From Streptomyces sp. NBC_01689 (GTDB lineage Bacteria > Actinomycetota > Actinomycetes > Streptomycetales > Streptomycetaceae), in the NCBI RefSeq assembly GCF_036250675.1, contig NZ_CP109592.1, forward strand, positions 5,270,001 through 5,334,000: DNA of 64,000 nucleotides. The letters are read 5' to 3'. Below are positions 1 through 8,806 of this stretch, one piece after another; position 1 is the first letter of the stretch, and each line of letters starts with the position of its first letter. The translations under genes were made by a program, and so were the position numbers. The notes under the pieces were generated by a model. It made no database searches. It was not told the DNA's origin and saw only the letters and a program-made list of their open reading frames with translations.

Positions 1-1270
1 GGGGCACCTCGCCGTCCGTCAGCCGGGCCGCGGAGGGTTCGTGGGCGATCGCGACGTCGACGGGGGTGCCCGCGGCGCGCTGGTCGCGCAGGGCGGAGGC
101 GAGGCGGGCGCCGGCCAGTTCCTCCGCGGCGCCGCCGCCGGGCGCGACCGAGCGGTCGGGGGTGAACTGCGGGTCCCCGATGCCCGCGAAGCGCAGGCCG
201 GCGACCGTGAGCGCGCGGCCGTCGTCCAGGACGTGCGCGTTCTTCAGGTGTTCCAGGTAGCGCTGGGTGACGCGGCTGTCGTGGTTGCCCCTGACCCAGA
301 CGTAGGGGGCGCCCAGGTCCGCTATCGGGTCCAGGAAGCCGTTCTCGGCCGCGGTGCCGTGGTCCATGGTGTCGCCCGAGTCGACTATCACGTTGATGTC
401 GTACTGCTTCACCAGCGAGGCGATGATCTTCCAGGCGGCCGGGTTGAGGTGGACGTCGGAGACGTGCAGGACCCGGATGGTGCTGGGGTCCGGTTCGTAG
501 GCCGGGAGCGTGGAGGTGACGTCGTACAGCTTCGTCACGTTCGTCACCAGGCGGGCGAGTTCCTTCTGGTAGACGTCGAACTCGCTGACGATGCTGCGGG
601 CGTTGCCGACCAGCGAGGGGGCGGAGGAGAGCAGGCCCGAGTACTTCGGCTCCAGCACGGAGTCCGGGTTCCAGGTGGCGAAGGCCGTCGCCCCCGAGGC
701 GGCGAGCAGGGTGAGGGCCAGTCCGCCGGCTGCCAGGGCGCGGCGGGGCCGGCGGTAGACCGCGAGGCCGAGCGCGGTGGCCCCGGAGACGACCGCGACG
801 CAGGACCGGACGGCGAGGTCGAGGGTGCCGTGTTCGACGTCCCGCGCGACCTCCTCCTGAAGGCCGGAGAGGCGTTCCGGGTGGTCGACCAGGACCTGTG
901 CGCGGACCGGGTCCAGCTGGTCGACGTTGACGTCGAGCCGGACGGGGGCGACATGGCTGTCGAGTTCGAGGGCGCCCAGCGGCGAGACGTTTATCTTCGT
1001 GCCGCCGGTCACCGACGGGCGCAGGGTCATCGTGGTGTTCATCGGGCCGACCGGGACGCGCACGTTGCCCACGATGAGCAGGCCCAGCCAGGCGCCGAGC
1101 AGGACGACGGCCGTCAGGCCGAGCGCTCGGGCGTACGGGGACGGCTGCTGCACGAGTTCCTGGGCCAGGGGGCGGACACGCGGGGTGCGGCGGACGCGGC
1201 TGCCGAGGGCGCGGCAGCGGCGGGCCAGGGCGGTCGTGGGGACGGTTACGGCAGCGGGGACGCGGGCCAT
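1..1270 (-). CDS. membrane-anchored metallophosphoesterase (C-terminus outside window)
   Basis: Calcineurin-type phosphoesterase whose 3' end runs off the left edge; about 423 residues are visible from the ATG at 1270. The N-terminus has a membrane segment around residues 48-70, and two more hydrophobic stretches lie at roughly 150-200. The catalytic part follows. It shows the family metal-binding motifs in order: DVH at 272-274, then GD in DSGDTMD, then GNHD. The last GHT-type motif is probably beyond the window edge. Metal-dependent hydrolysis of a phosphomono- or diester outside or at the membrane is the family expectation; the substrate cannot be read from sequence. The gene stands alone, divergent from the zincin gene at 1431. 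Confidence 0.85.
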   Translation of the reverse strand, partial: MARVPAAVTVPTTALARRCRALGSRVRRTPRVRPLAQELVQQPSPYARALGLTAVVLLGAWLGLLIVGNVRVPVGPMNTTMTLRPSVTGGTKINVSPLGALELDSHVAPVRLDVNVDQLDPVRAQVLVDHPERLSGLQEEVARDVEHGTLDLAVRSCVAVVSGATALGLAVYRRPRRALAAGGLALTLLAASGATAFATWNPDSVLEPKYSGLLSSAPSLVGNARSIVSEFDVYQKELARLVTNVTKLYDVTSTLPAYEPDPSTIRVLHVSDVHLNPAAWKIIASLVKQYDINVIVDSGDTMDHGTAAENGFLDPIADLGAPYVWVRGNHDSRVTQRYLEHLKNAHVLDDGRALTVAGLRFAGIGDPQFTPDRSVAPGGGAAEELAGARLASALRDQRAAGTPVDVAIAHEPSAARLTDGEVP

Positions 1271-1430
1271 TGGTCCCGTATGCCCAAGGGGGCGGGCGGG
1301 TATGCGGTGCGGCACGGGCGGGCGGACGCGCCCGTGCCCGGCGGGTTCGGTGCCCCCGGCGCCTCCCCGGTGTGCCGTGCGGGGCCGTCGTCGGCTCTCC
1401 CGCGGGGCGCTCGTGCCGGACAATGGCCTT

Positions 1431-1781
1431 GTGCTGGAGATGACGCGCGAGGAGTTCGAGGAACTGGTCGCCGAGTCGTTGGACCGGATTCCCCCGGAGC
1501 TGACACGGCTGATGGACAACGTGGCGGTGTTCGTCGAGGACGAGCCGGACCCGTCCGACCCGGAGCTGCTCGGGCTCTACGAGGGGACCCCGCTGACCGA
1601 TCGCGGGGAGTGGTACGCGGGGGTGTTGCCGGACCGGATCACGGTCTACCGGGGTCCCACGCTGCGGATGTGCGCGACCCGGGAGGACGTGATCGCGGAG
1701 ACCGAGGTGACCGTGGTGCACGAGATCGCCCACCACTTCGGGATCGACGACGAGAGGCTGCACGCGCTGGGCTACGGGTGA
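1431..1781 (+). CDS. small zincin-like metallopeptidase family protein
   Basis: A 116-residue protein starting at GTG 1431; an alternative ATG lies three codons later. The C-terminal HEIAH motif at residues 97-101, followed by HFGIDDERLH, is the zinc-binding helix of the short metallopeptidase family often called DUF1025 or zincin-like. Length and the position of the motif near the C-terminus fit that family. It has no signal peptide or membrane segment, so it should be cytoplasmic. The proteolytic substrate is unknown for this family. It is unlikely to be co-regulated with the lipoprotein that follows, which starts 131 bases downstream with its own ribosome site. Confidence 0.85.
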   Translation: MLEMTREEFEELVAESLDRIPPELTRLMDNVAVFVEDEPDPSDPELLGLYEGTPLTDRGEWYAGVLPDRITVYRGPTLRMCATREDVIAETEVTVVHEIAHHFGIDDERLHALGYG

Positions 1782-1912
1782 GCCGTCCGGCGGGCGGGCG
1801 CCTTCGCGTGTCCTCCTGCGGGCGGCGGGAGTTGGACAGGGGGACTCCCCGAACTTCCCCGGGCTCTCGGGAGCGATCGAGCGGGGGAGACCCCAACCGG
1901 AGGTGGCTGCCC

Positions 1913-2446
1913 GTGCGCGCCCTGTACGTACCCGTCCGTCTGGCCGCCACGGTCATCGTCGCCGCGGCCGCCGCCGGCTGCATGAGTGTGGGTGACGACG
2001 CGGGCCGCCCCGAGCCCGCGCACTCGGCCGGGCACCGCGGCCACGGGGCACCGGACGGAGGGTCCGGGGGCGGCGGGGGCGCCGGGTTCCACGGGGGGAC
2101 GGGGGCGAAGGGGGGCGGCCCGGACCGGCCCGGCGCGTCGCCGTCGGGGAAGGCGTCCGCGTCCGCGTCGGCGTCGGGCACGGCGAAGCCGTCCGGCGGG
2201 GCGAGCGGGAACGGGGACGGGAAGGGCCGGCCGGCCCGGCCCGGCCCGTCCGGCGGTGAGCCGAGTCCCACCCGCGCGACGTCCGATCCCACACCCCCGC
2301 CTCCGCCTCCGCCCCCGCCCTCGTCGCCGTCCCCCGAGCCGAGTACGGCGGAGCCCTCGTCGTCCGCGCACGAACAGGGCACCCAGATGCTGAACCGGAT
2401 GCCGGCGCCGCGGGCCGGGCTGCCGGTCCGGCACGGCCGGTGGTGA
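1913..2446 (+). CDS. proline/serine-rich hypothetical lipoprotein
   Basis: A 177-residue protein from GTG 1913, preceded by a GGAGG-type ribosome site near 1899-1903. The N-terminus has a hydrophobic signal ending in the lipobox AAAGC, so lipidation at that cysteine is expected. The rest is low complexity: glycine-rich, then Ala/Ser/Gly, then a run of prolines and Ser/Pro/Glu. No catalytic domain is recognisable. The last residues (RHGRW) and the stop codon lie in the first unit of a 24-base tandem repeat that continues downstream. It could be a wall-spanning spacer or surface protein; function is not known. Confidence 0.6.
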   Translation: MRALYVPVRLAATVIVAAAAAGCMSVGDDAGRPEPAHSAGHRGHGAPDGGSGGGGGAGFHGGTGAKGGGPDRPGASPSGKASASASASGTAKPSGGASGNGDGKGRPARPGPSGGEPSPTRATSDPTPPPPPPPPPSSPSPEPSTAEPSSSAHEQGTQMLNRMPAPRAGLPVRHGRW

Positions 2447-2503
2447 CACGGATCGCACGGCCGTTGGTGACGCGGACCGCACGGCCGGTGGTGACGCGGA
2501 CGG
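2432..2503 (+). repeat. 24-bp tandem repeat, three units, spanning a stop codon
   Basis: Three near-identical 24-base units lie head to tail (2432-2455, 2456-2479, 2480-2503), each beginning CACGGCCG and containing GGTGA. The first unit supplies the last codons and the TGA of the upstream lipoprotein gene; the others are non-coding. Confidence 0.8.
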
Positions 2504-2640
2504 TGCGGACCGGAAGGGATGAGGTCGGCGGGGGACGCGGGGACGCGAGGGACGAGAGAGGTGAGGGGGCCGGGGAATAGGTTCGGAGACGGCCGTGTTC
2601 CTCTTCCCGTACGCGCCTGACCTGGCTCTTCGGGGCCGGT

Positions 2641-2670
2641 TTGCCTTCAGGGGTGAGGGGTGCGTATGGT
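2641..2670 (+). promoter_or_regulatory. possible promoter of the DEAD-box helicase gene
   Basis: TTGCCT at 2641-2646 and TATGGT at 2665-2670, 18 bases apart, resemble a vegetative sigma-70-type promoter. The start codon at 2827 would leave a 5' leader of about 150 bases, which is common for cold-inducible RNA helicases. This is pattern matching only. Confidence 0.35.
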
Positions 2671-2826
2671 AGTAGATCGTTTGATCCCATTTGCCCGGCG
2701 CCAACGCAGAGAGCGCCGCGTGGCGCGTACTCTCCCTTGCCGTGGCCGGACCGCATAGAGGCGGTCGATTGCGACTTCACGGAGTTTGGGCGCGTGCCGA
2801 AGAACTCCGGAAGGTTCGCATTTCGC

Positions 2827-5070
2827 ATGTCTGTTTCCAGTACTGATCACGTCGTCGTGCCCGAGAACAACGAGGGCGTCAACGTCGACACCATCGAGGG
2901 CGTCGAGACCACCGTCGAGACCACGGAAGCCGTCGAGGCCTCCGCCCCCGAGATCACCTTCGCCGACCTCGGTCTCCCCGAGGGCGTCGTCCGCAAGCTC
3001 GCCCAGAACGGTGTGACCAGCCCGTTCCCGATCCAGGCCGCGACCATCCCGGACGCCCTGGCCGGCAAGGACATCCTCGGCCGCGGCCGCACCGGCTCCG
3101 GCAAGACCCTCTCCTTCGGTCTGCCGACCCTGGCGCAGCTCGCCGGCGGCCACACCGAGAAGAAGAAGCCGCGCGCCGTCATCCTGACGCCGACCCGTGA
3201 GCTGGCCATGCAGGTCGCCGACGCGCTGCAGCCCTACGGCGACGTCCTCGGCCTGAAGATGAAGGTCGTCTGCGGCGGTACGTCGATGGGCAACCAGATC
3301 TACGCCCTGGAGCGCGGCGTCGACGTCCTCGTCGCCACCCCGGGCCGTCTGCGCGACATCATCAACCGCGGCGCCTGCTCCCTGGAGAACACCCAGATCG
3401 CCGTCCTCGACGAGGCCGACCAGATGTCGGACCTGGGCTTCCTGCCCGAGGTCACCGAGCTGCTCGACCAGATCCCGGCCGGCGGCCAGCGGATGCTGTT
3501 CTCCGCCACGATGGAGAACGAGATCTCCACGCTGGTCAAGCGCTACCTGAGCAACCCGGTCACGCACGAGGTCGACAGCGCCCAGGGCAACGTCACGACC
3601 ATGTCGCACCACATCCTCATCGTGAAGCCCAAGGACAAGGCGCCGGTCACCGCGGCGATCGCCTCCCGCAAGGGCCGCACGATCATCTTCGTCCGCACCC
3701 AGCTGGGCGCCGACCGCATCGCCGAGCAGCTCCGCGACGCCGGTGTGAAGGCCGACGCGCTGCACGGCGGCATGACGCAGGGCGCCCGTACGCGGACGCT
3801 GGCCGACTTCAAGGACGGTTACGTCAACGCGCTCGTCGCGACCGACGTCGCCGCCCGCGGCATCCACGTCGACGGCATCGACCTGGTCCTGAACGTGGAC
3901 CCGGCCGGTGACCACAAGGACTACCTGCACCGCTCCGGCCGCACCGCGCGCGCCGGCCGCTCCGGCACCGTCGTGTCGCTGTCGCTGCCGCACCAGCGCC
4001 GCCAGATCTTCCGGCTGATGGAGGACGCGGGCGTCGACGCCGCGCGTCACATCATCAACTCCGGTACGGCCTTCGAGCCCGAGGTCGCCGAGATCACCGG
4101 CGCCCGGTCGATGACCGAGGTCCAGGCGCAGTCGGCGGGCGACGCCGCCCAGCAGGCCGAGCGCGAGGTCACGCAGCTCACCAAGGAGCTGGAGCGCGCG
4201 CAGCGTCGTGCCGCCGAGCTGCGCGGTGAGGCCGACCGTCTGGTCGCCCGTGCCGCGCGCGAGCGGGGCGAGGACCCGGAGACCGCGGTCGCCGCGGCCG
4301 CCGAGGCCGTGGTCGAGCAGGCGGCGGCCGAGGCTCCCGCCGAGGCGCCGGCCGTCGAGTCCGAGCAGACCGCGGAGCGTCCGTCCTACGAGCAGCCGCG
4401 TCAGCGCCGTGACGAGCGGGGCAACTACGAGCGTCGTGACAACGACCGTGGTGGTTTCCGCCGTGACGACAACCGCGGGGGCGGCTTCAACCGCGACGAC
4501 CGCGGTGGTTTCCGCCGGGACGACCGCCGGGACGGTGACCGTGGTGGCTTCCGCCGCGACAACGACCGCCGGGACGACCGTGGCGGCCGCTCCTTCGAGC
4601 GCCGTGACGACAACCGCGGGGGCGGCTTCAACCGCGACGACCGTGGCGGCCGTTCTTTCGAGCGTCGTGACAACGACCGTGGTGGCTTCCGCCGTGACGA
4701 CAACCGCGGGGGCGGCTTCAACCGCGACGACCGCGGCGGCCGTTCCCCCGAGCGCCGGGACGGCGACCGTGGCGGTTTCCGCCGGGACGACCGCCGGGAC
4801 GGTGACCGTGGTGGCTTCCGCCGCGACAACGACCGTGGCACCGGCGGCCGTTCGTTCGAGCGCCGTGACGACCGTGGCGGCCACCGGGGAAGCGACCGTC
4901 CCTTCAACCGCGACCGTCAGGGCGACCGTCCCTCGGGCGGCGGCTTCCGTACCGGCGGCCACGACCGTCCCTACGCCCGCCGGGACGACCACCGCGGCAC
5001 CGGCACCGGCCCGGGCACCGGCGGCGGCTTCCGCCGCGACGAGAAGCCGCGCTGGAAGCGCAACGGCTGA
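2827..5070 (+). CDS. DEAD-box ATP-dependent RNA helicase with RGG/RDD-rich tail
   Basis: A 747-residue RNA helicase. The start is the ATG at 2827; the open frame extends upstream but without coding character. The Q motif region (FADLGL to PFPIQ) is near residues 43-65, Walker A (GSGKT) near 88, DEAD at about 195, SAT near 226, and the HRSGRTARAGR motif VI near 368-380, so both RecA domains are complete. After a coiled, Ala/Glu-rich stretch (about 440-510), the last 220 residues are repeats of RRDD, NRGGGF and DRGG units, an RNA-binding disordered tail. The expected role is RNA duplex remodelling in ribosome assembly or mRNA decay. A strong terminator follows at 5121. Confidence 0.95.
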   Translation: MSVSSTDHVVVPENNEGVNVDTIEGVETTVETTEAVEASAPEITFADLGLPEGVVRKLAQNGVTSPFPIQAATIPDALAGKDILGRGRTGSGKTLSFGLPTLAQLAGGHTEKKKPRAVILTPTRELAMQVADALQPYGDVLGLKMKVVCGGTSMGNQIYALERGVDVLVATPGRLRDIINRGACSLENTQIAVLDEADQMSDLGFLPEVTELLDQIPAGGQRMLFSATMENEISTLVKRYLSNPVTHEVDSAQGNVTTMSHHILIVKPKDKAPVTAAIASRKGRTIIFVRTQLGADRIAEQLRDAGVKADALHGGMTQGARTRTLADFKDGYVNALVATDVAARGIHVDGIDLVLNVDPAGDHKDYLHRSGRTARAGRSGTVVSLSLPHQRRQIFRLMEDAGVDAARHIINSGTAFEPEVAEITGARSMTEVQAQSAGDAAQQAEREVTQLTKELERAQRRAAELRGEADRLVARAARERGEDPETAVAAAAEAVVEQAAAEAPAEAPAVESEQTAERPSYEQPRQRRDERGNYERRDNDRGGFRRDDNRGGGFNRDDRGGFRRDDRRDGDRGGFRRDNDRRDDRGGRSFERRDDNRGGGFNRDDRGGRSFERRDNDRGGFRRDDNRGGGFNRDDRGGRSPERRDGDRGGFRRDDRRDGDRGGFRRDNDRGTGGRSFERRDDRGGHRGSDRPFNRDRQGDRPSGGGFRTGGHDRPYARRDDHRGTGTGPGTGGGFRRDEKPRWKRNG
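4433..4890 (+). repeat. internal direct repeats encoding RDD/RGG tail of the helicase
   Basis: The DNA for the helicase tail is built from re-used blocks such as CGTGACGACAACCGCGGGGG and GGTTTCCGCCGGGACGACC, recurring several times with few changes. The low-complexity DNA produces long open frames on both strands here. Copy-number variation by slippage is likely between strains. Confidence 0.75.
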
Positions 5071-5120
5071 TCCGCCGGACCGATCCGGTGAACTGACGCC
5101 GGCGCACCACCAGGACTGAG

Positions 5121-5156
5121 AAGGGCCCGTACGACATCCCCGTCGTACGGGCCCTT
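5121..5156 (+). terminator. terminator after the DEAD-box helicase
   Basis: A perfect 15-bp inverted repeat (5121-5135 and 5142-5156) with a 6-base loop lies 50 bases after the helicase stop. There is no U-tract, as is usual in Streptomyces. Confidence 0.85.
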
Positions 5157-5584
5157 CGGCGTCCCACGGGGACTTCGCGGTCGCCGCGGAGAGCGCGCCG
5201 TCGTACCCGGGATGGGTCCAGCGGGTGGCACTGGTGTACGACGACTGTACGACGACGAGGTGGACGCGATCCGGCCGTACGTCGACGGCCGACCGGCGGC
5301 AGGTGCCGCGTACTCCTACGCCGCGAAGACCGCCGGCCCCTTTCGGACCGGACGGGCCGCGACCGCCGACGGCCGGGGCGGGCACACGCGGGGCCGGGTC
5401 GGCGGGGTGCGCGCCCGCACCGGTGCGCCCGCACGGACCCGGGTCGCGCAACCGGCGGGACGGGGCCACGGAGGTCCGACGGGCCGGGGGCGGGGGCGTG
5501 GGGGCTTGTTCCGGCCCGGTCACGGTCGAGTTTCGGCCGTAGTGCGACGCATGTCGGGCTCCCGGCGAGGGAATCGCTGGGGGC
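5157..5584. other. intergenic region without a recognisable gene
   Basis: Between the helicase terminator and the permease start. Open frames exist on the plus strand (for example 5225-5542), but they are Arg/Pro/Thr-rich shadow-like translations without a recognisable domain. The permease promoter must be in the right part. I see no RNA gene or clear operator. Confidence 0.5.
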
Positions 5585-7120
5585 ATGACAAACGACGTCA
5601 AGGCGAGTGGGCCGTCGGACGAAGAGCGGCTTGCCCAGCTCGGCTACACGCAGGTTCTCGCCCGCCGCATGTCGGCGTTCTCCAACTACGCGGTCTCCTT
5701 CACGATCATCTCGGTGCTCTCGGGCTGTCTGACGCTGTATCTGTTCGGGATGAACACCGGCGGTCCCGCCGTGATCACCTGGGGCTGGGTCGCCGTCGGA
5801 CTGATGACGCTGTTCGTCGGTCTGGCCATGGCCGAGATCTGTTCGGCCTATCCGACCTCCGCCGGGCTGTACTTCTGGGCGCACCGCCTGGCCCCCGAGC
5901 GTTCCGCGGCGGCCTGGGCGTGGTTCACGGGGTGGTTCAACGTCCTCGGGCAGGTCGCCGTGACCGCGGGCATCGACTTCGGCGCCGCGTCCTTCCTGGG
6001 CGCCTACCTGAACCTGCAGTTCGATTTCGAGGTCACCCCGGGCCGGACGATCCTGCTCTTCGCGGGCATCCTGGTCCTGCACGGGCTGCTCAACACCTTC
6101 GGGGTGCGGATCGTCGCCCTGCTGAACGACATCAGTGTGTGGTGGCACGTCCTGGGCGTCGGGGTGATCGTGGGCGCCCTCGCCTTCGTGCCGGACCACC
6201 ACCAGTCCGCGTCCTTCGTCTTCACGCACTTCGTGAACAACACCGGCTGGGGCAGCGGTGTGTACGTCGTCCTCGTCGGGCTGCTGATGGCGCAGTACAC
6301 GTTCACCGGATACGACGCCTCCGCCCACATGACGGAGGAGACGCACGACGCGTCGACGGCCGGTCCCAAGGGCATCGTGCAGTCCATCTGGACGTCGTGG
6401 GTGGCCGGTTTCGTCCTCCTGCTCGGCTTCACCTTCGCCATCCAGTCGTACGACAAGGAGCTGGGCTCGGCGACCGGCGCGCCGCCGGCCCAGATCCTGC
6501 TGGACGCGCTGGGGGCCACCGCGGGCAAGCTCCTGCTGCTGGTCGTGATCGGCGCGCAGCTGTTCTGCGGAATGGCGTCCGTGACCGCCAACAGCCGCAT
6601 GATCTACGCCTTTTCGCGTGACGGGGCACTGCCGTTCTCCCGGGTCTGGCACACCGTGAGCCCGCGCACGCGCACCCCGGTCGCGGCGGTGTGGCTGGCG
6701 GCGCTGGGGGCGCTGGTGCTGGGGCTGCCCTACCTCATCAACGTGACCGCGTACGCGGCCGTGACGTCGATCGCCGTGATCGGGCTGTACATCGCCTACG
6801 TCATCCCGACGCTGCTGCGGCTGCGCAAGGGGGAGGCGTTCGAACGGGGGCCGTGGCATCTGGGCCGGTGGTCGCGGGCGATCGGCGTGGTCTCGGTCGC
6901 CTGGGTGGCCGTCATCACCGTGCTGTTCATGCTGCCGCAGGTCTCCCCGGTCACCTGGGAGACGTTCAACTACGCCCCGGTCGCCGTCCTCGTGGTCCTG
7001 GGGTCCGCCGCGGCCTGGTGGACGGCCTCGGCGCGCCACTGGTTCCTCAACCCCGACCACGCCCGTACCCGCGCCCGTGAGGCGGCGCGCAAGGGCGCGC
7101 CGGAGCCGGTCGATCCGTAG
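5585..7120 (+). CDS. APC-family amino-acid permease
   Basis: A 511-residue integral membrane protein with about twelve hydrophobic segments and the N-terminal pattern of the amino acid/polyamine/organocation family: a cytoplasmic start (DEERLAQLGYTQVLARRMSAFSNYAVSF is split over the first membrane entry) followed by a glycine-rich helix 1. The AEICSAYPTSAG motif near residue 90 is typical of the GABA/choline/ethanolamine-type branch of APC permeases. It should import an amino acid or related amine by proton symport; the substrate is not determinable. It stands alone between a terminator and tRNA-Lys. Confidence 0.88.
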   Translation: MTNDVKASGPSDEERLAQLGYTQVLARRMSAFSNYAVSFTIISVLSGCLTLYLFGMNTGGPAVITWGWVAVGLMTLFVGLAMAEICSAYPTSAGLYFWAHRLAPERSAAAWAWFTGWFNVLGQVAVTAGIDFGAASFLGAYLNLQFDFEVTPGRTILLFAGILVLHGLLNTFGVRIVALLNDISVWWHVLGVGVIVGALAFVPDHHQSASFVFTHFVNNTGWGSGVYVVLVGLLMAQYTFTGYDASAHMTEETHDASTAGPKGIVQSIWTSWVAGFVLLLGFTFAIQSYDKELGSATGAPPAQILLDALGATAGKLLLLVVIGAQLFCGMASVTANSRMIYAFSRDGALPFSRVWHTVSPRTRTPVAAVWLAALGALVLGLPYLINVTAYAAVTSIAVIGLYIAYVIPTLLRLRKGEAFERGPWHLGRWSRAIGVVSVAWVAVITVLFMLPQVSPVTWETFNYAPVAVLVVLGSAAAWWTASARHWFLNPDHARTRAREAARKGAPEPVDP

Positions 7121-7251
7121 CCCCGCGCGTGCCCGGTCCCCGGCCGTGCGCACCTCGGCGCGGCCGGGAGGCCGATACCCGATCGGAGTCCGGGCCTCGT
7201 CCGGCTATGCTCGGGGATGCGTCGGCGCGTGAGGGATGCGGGCCGGTGTGT

Positions 7252-7324
7252 GGACCCTTAGCTCAATTGGCAGAGCAGTGGACTTTTAATCCATTGGTTG
7301 TGGGTTCGAGTCCCACAGGGTCTA
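7252..7324 (+). tRNA. tRNA-Lys (anticodon TTT)
   Basis: A 73-base cloverleaf: acceptor GGACCCT pairs with AGGGTCT (with a G-U at the first pair), D-stem GCTC/GAGC, anticodon stem GTGGA/TCCAT with loop CTTTTAA giving anticodon TTT at 7285-7287, and T-arm GTGGG-TTCGAGT-CCCAC. CCA is not encoded. Confidence 0.97.
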
Positions 7325-7329
7325 CCGAC

Positions 7330-7365
7330 GAGCCCCGGGCCGGATACGTATCCGGCCCGGGGCTC
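7330..7365. terminator. bidirectional terminator between tRNA-Lys and ribA
   Basis: A perfect 36-base palindrome (two 18-base arms meeting at 7347/7348) lies directly after tRNA-Lys on the plus strand and 23 bases after the ribA stop on the minus strand. It should terminate both converging transcripts. Confidence 0.88.
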
Positions 7366-7387
7366 CGGTGTGTTGGGGGTGGCGGGC

Positions 7388-8014
7388 TCAGCCCGCCGTG
7401 AGCTCCGGCAGCGGGAGCGTGTGCTGGGTCTGCAGGACCTTCGCGCGGAGGTAGCGCACGTTGTGGGCCGTGGTGAAGACGCCCGTCGGCACGCGGTGGG
7501 AGACCTCGATGCCGAGGTCGCGGAGCTGCTCGGCCTTGTCGGGGTTGTTGGAGAGCAGGTCCAGGGAACCGACGCCGAGGGCCCGCAGCATCTGGGCGGC
7601 CGCCGTGTAGTCGCGGTCGTCCTCGGGGAGGCCCAGGGCGGCGTTGGCGGCGTAGGTGTCGAGGCCCTGGTCCTGGAGGGCGTATGCGTCGAGCTTGTTG
7701 TAGAGGCCGATGCCGCGGCCCTCCTGACGCAGGTACAGGAGCACACCGCCCCGTTCCGCGATCCGTTCCACCGCCTCGCGCAGCTGGGGGCCGCAGTCGC
7801 AGCGGGCCGAGCCGAAGACGTCACCGGTCAGGCATTCGGAGTGCAGCCGCACCAGCGGGTCCTGGCCCACTTCGCCGAGTACGACGGCGAGGTGTTCCCG
7901 GCCGTCGGCCAGACCGTGGAAGGTGACCAGCTCCGCGTCGACCGAGTAGCCGTCGCCGAAACGCAGGGGCACGGCGACGCGGGTGCGCACCGTGGCGGTG
8001 GGGAAGTCGCGCAT
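7388..8014 (-). CDS. ribA: GTP cyclohydrolase II (riboflavin/deazaflavin entry)
   Basis: A 208-residue RibA domain protein. The ATG at 8014 has GGAGAG just upstream, so it is preferred to the longer frame at 8083. The zinc-binding cysteines are in HSECLTGD and RCDCG, the substrate motif is RQEGRGIGL, and the tyrosine of LLYLRQEGR, associated with full GTP cyclohydrolase II chemistry, is present. It converts GTP to 2,5-diamino-6-ribosylamino-pyrimidinone phosphate, formate and diphosphate. The RibB (DHBP synthase) domain is absent, so this is a stand-alone RibA. It lies downstream of marR on the same strand with its own operator-like palindrome at 8061, and faces a reversed-order RibD gene across the locus. 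Confidence 0.93.
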   Translation of the reverse strand: MRDFPTATVRTRVAVPLRFGDGYSVDAELVTFHGLADGREHLAVVLGEVGQDPLVRLHSECLTGDVFGSARCDCGPQLREAVERIAERGGVLLYLRQEGRGIGLYNKLDAYALQDQGLDTYAANAALGLPEDDRDYTAAAQMLRALGVGSLDLLSNNPDKAEQLRDLGIEVSHRVPTGVFTTAHNVRYLRAKVLQTQHTLPLPELTAG

Positions 8015-8060
8015 GTTGTCTCTCCGGTCCAGCGGGTCGGTGGCAGTGGTTTCCGGGAAC

Positions 8061-8082
8061 TGTGCTTCATATTTGAAGCACA
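8061..8082. promoter_or_regulatory. MarR-type operator upstream of ribA
   Basis: A perfect inverted repeat with 9-base arms (TGTGCTTCA and TGAAGCACA) and a 4-base AT spacer lies about 46 bases before the ribA start. The TTCA/TGAA core matches the palindrome at 8714, pointing to the MarR protein encoded next door. A related imperfect site (CTTTAAAGTTCAAG) lies near 8109-8122. Confidence 0.65.
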
Positions 8083-8191
8083 TCCTCGGAAGCCGACCGT
8101 ACCTGATGCTTTAAAGTTCAAGCAACACTTCGGGGAGGGATGAGCCGACCGCGGCTCGTCCGCCCCGCCCGCCCGCCTCGTCCGTGCGCCC

Positions 8192-8695
8192 TCAGGAGGA
8201 ACGCCGGCGCCAGGGCAGATCTTCCCCCTGGGCCCCGGGTGTCTCCCCCTGGAGGCCGCGCGTGACGCTCGCGCAGATCTCCTCCAACTGCCCCACCTGC
8301 TCAGGGGTCAGCCGGTCGAAGAGCGCCGTGCGCACCTGCTCGACATGCCCGGGCGCCGCCCGCTCCAGGACCGTCATACCCTCGTCGGTGAGGACCGCGA
8401 CCTGGCCGCGCCGGTCCGTGGGGCAGCCCTCGCGCCGCACCAGGCCGTCGTTGGCCAGCCGGGTCACGCCGTACGTCAGCCGGCTGCGGGTGATCTTCAG
8501 GACCTCGGCGAGCTCGGTCATCCGCAGCCGGCGCTCCGGAGCCTCGGACAACATGGCCAGGATGGAGTAGTAGAGGTGGGGCATGCCGGTCTCGGCCTGG
8601 AGCTGCCGGTCGATCGCGTCCTCCAGCAGCGAGGTGGCGGCGATGTACGAGCGCCAGGCGCGTTGCTCGGCGGGGGTGAGCCAGCGGGTCGTCAT
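8192..8695 (-). CDS. MarR-family regulator of the ribA/ribD-like locus
   Basis: A 167-residue winged-helix protein of typical MarR length. It shows the hydrophobic dimer helices at the start (WRSYIAATSLLEDAIDRQL), the recognition-helix region LRMTELAEVLKITRSRLTYGVTRL, and the wing with basic DRRGQVAVLTDEG near residue 95. It lies between ribA and the reversed-order RibD gene, and palindromes sit before both (8061 and 8714). The simplest reading is that it represses both and itself; the ligand is unknown. It is transcribed leftward toward ribA with a 177-base gap that holds its operator. Confidence 0.9.
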   Translation of the reverse strand: MTTRWLTPAEQRAWRSYIAATSLLEDAIDRQLQAETGMPHLYYSILAMLSEAPERRLRMTELAEVLKITRSRLTYGVTRLANDGLVRREGCPTDRRGQVAVLTDEGMTVLERAAPGHVEQVRTALFDRLTPEQVGQLEEICASVTRGLQGETPGAQGEDLPWRRRSS

Positions 8696-8713
8696 GCCAC
8701 CAGTCTAGGTATT

Positions 8714-8728
8714 GTTCAAAAGTTGAAC
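8714..8728. promoter_or_regulatory. MarR-type operator between marR and the RibD-like gene
   Basis: Inverted repeat GTTCAA (8714-8719) and TTGAAC (8723-8728) with a 3-base spacer lies 19 bases before the marR start codon and about 80 bases before the plus-strand gene. It overlaps the divergent promoter region, so one site could control both directions. Confidence 0.65.
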
Positions 8729-8806
8729 CACTTGTTCGTCCAGCAGTCCCCAGTTCCCCAGCCCGCACCGATCGCCCGGCGCGCGCAGACCCGGAGGCAG
8801 CGTCCC

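Noticed and set aside
41..2446. 801-residue plus-strand open frame covering the left end
   Set aside because: Its first 620 codons are antisense to the metallophosphoesterase and the zincin frame; only the last 177 residues (from GTG 1913) look like a gene.
5157..5584. Small protein gene at 5225-5542
   Set aside because: Arg/Pro/Thr-rich translation, no ribosome site and no domain.
2647..5601. 984-residue minus-strand open frame antisense to the DEAD-box helicase
   Set aside because: It is the GC-bias shadow of a certain helicase gene; the translation is Val/Ala/Gly low complexity without a domain.
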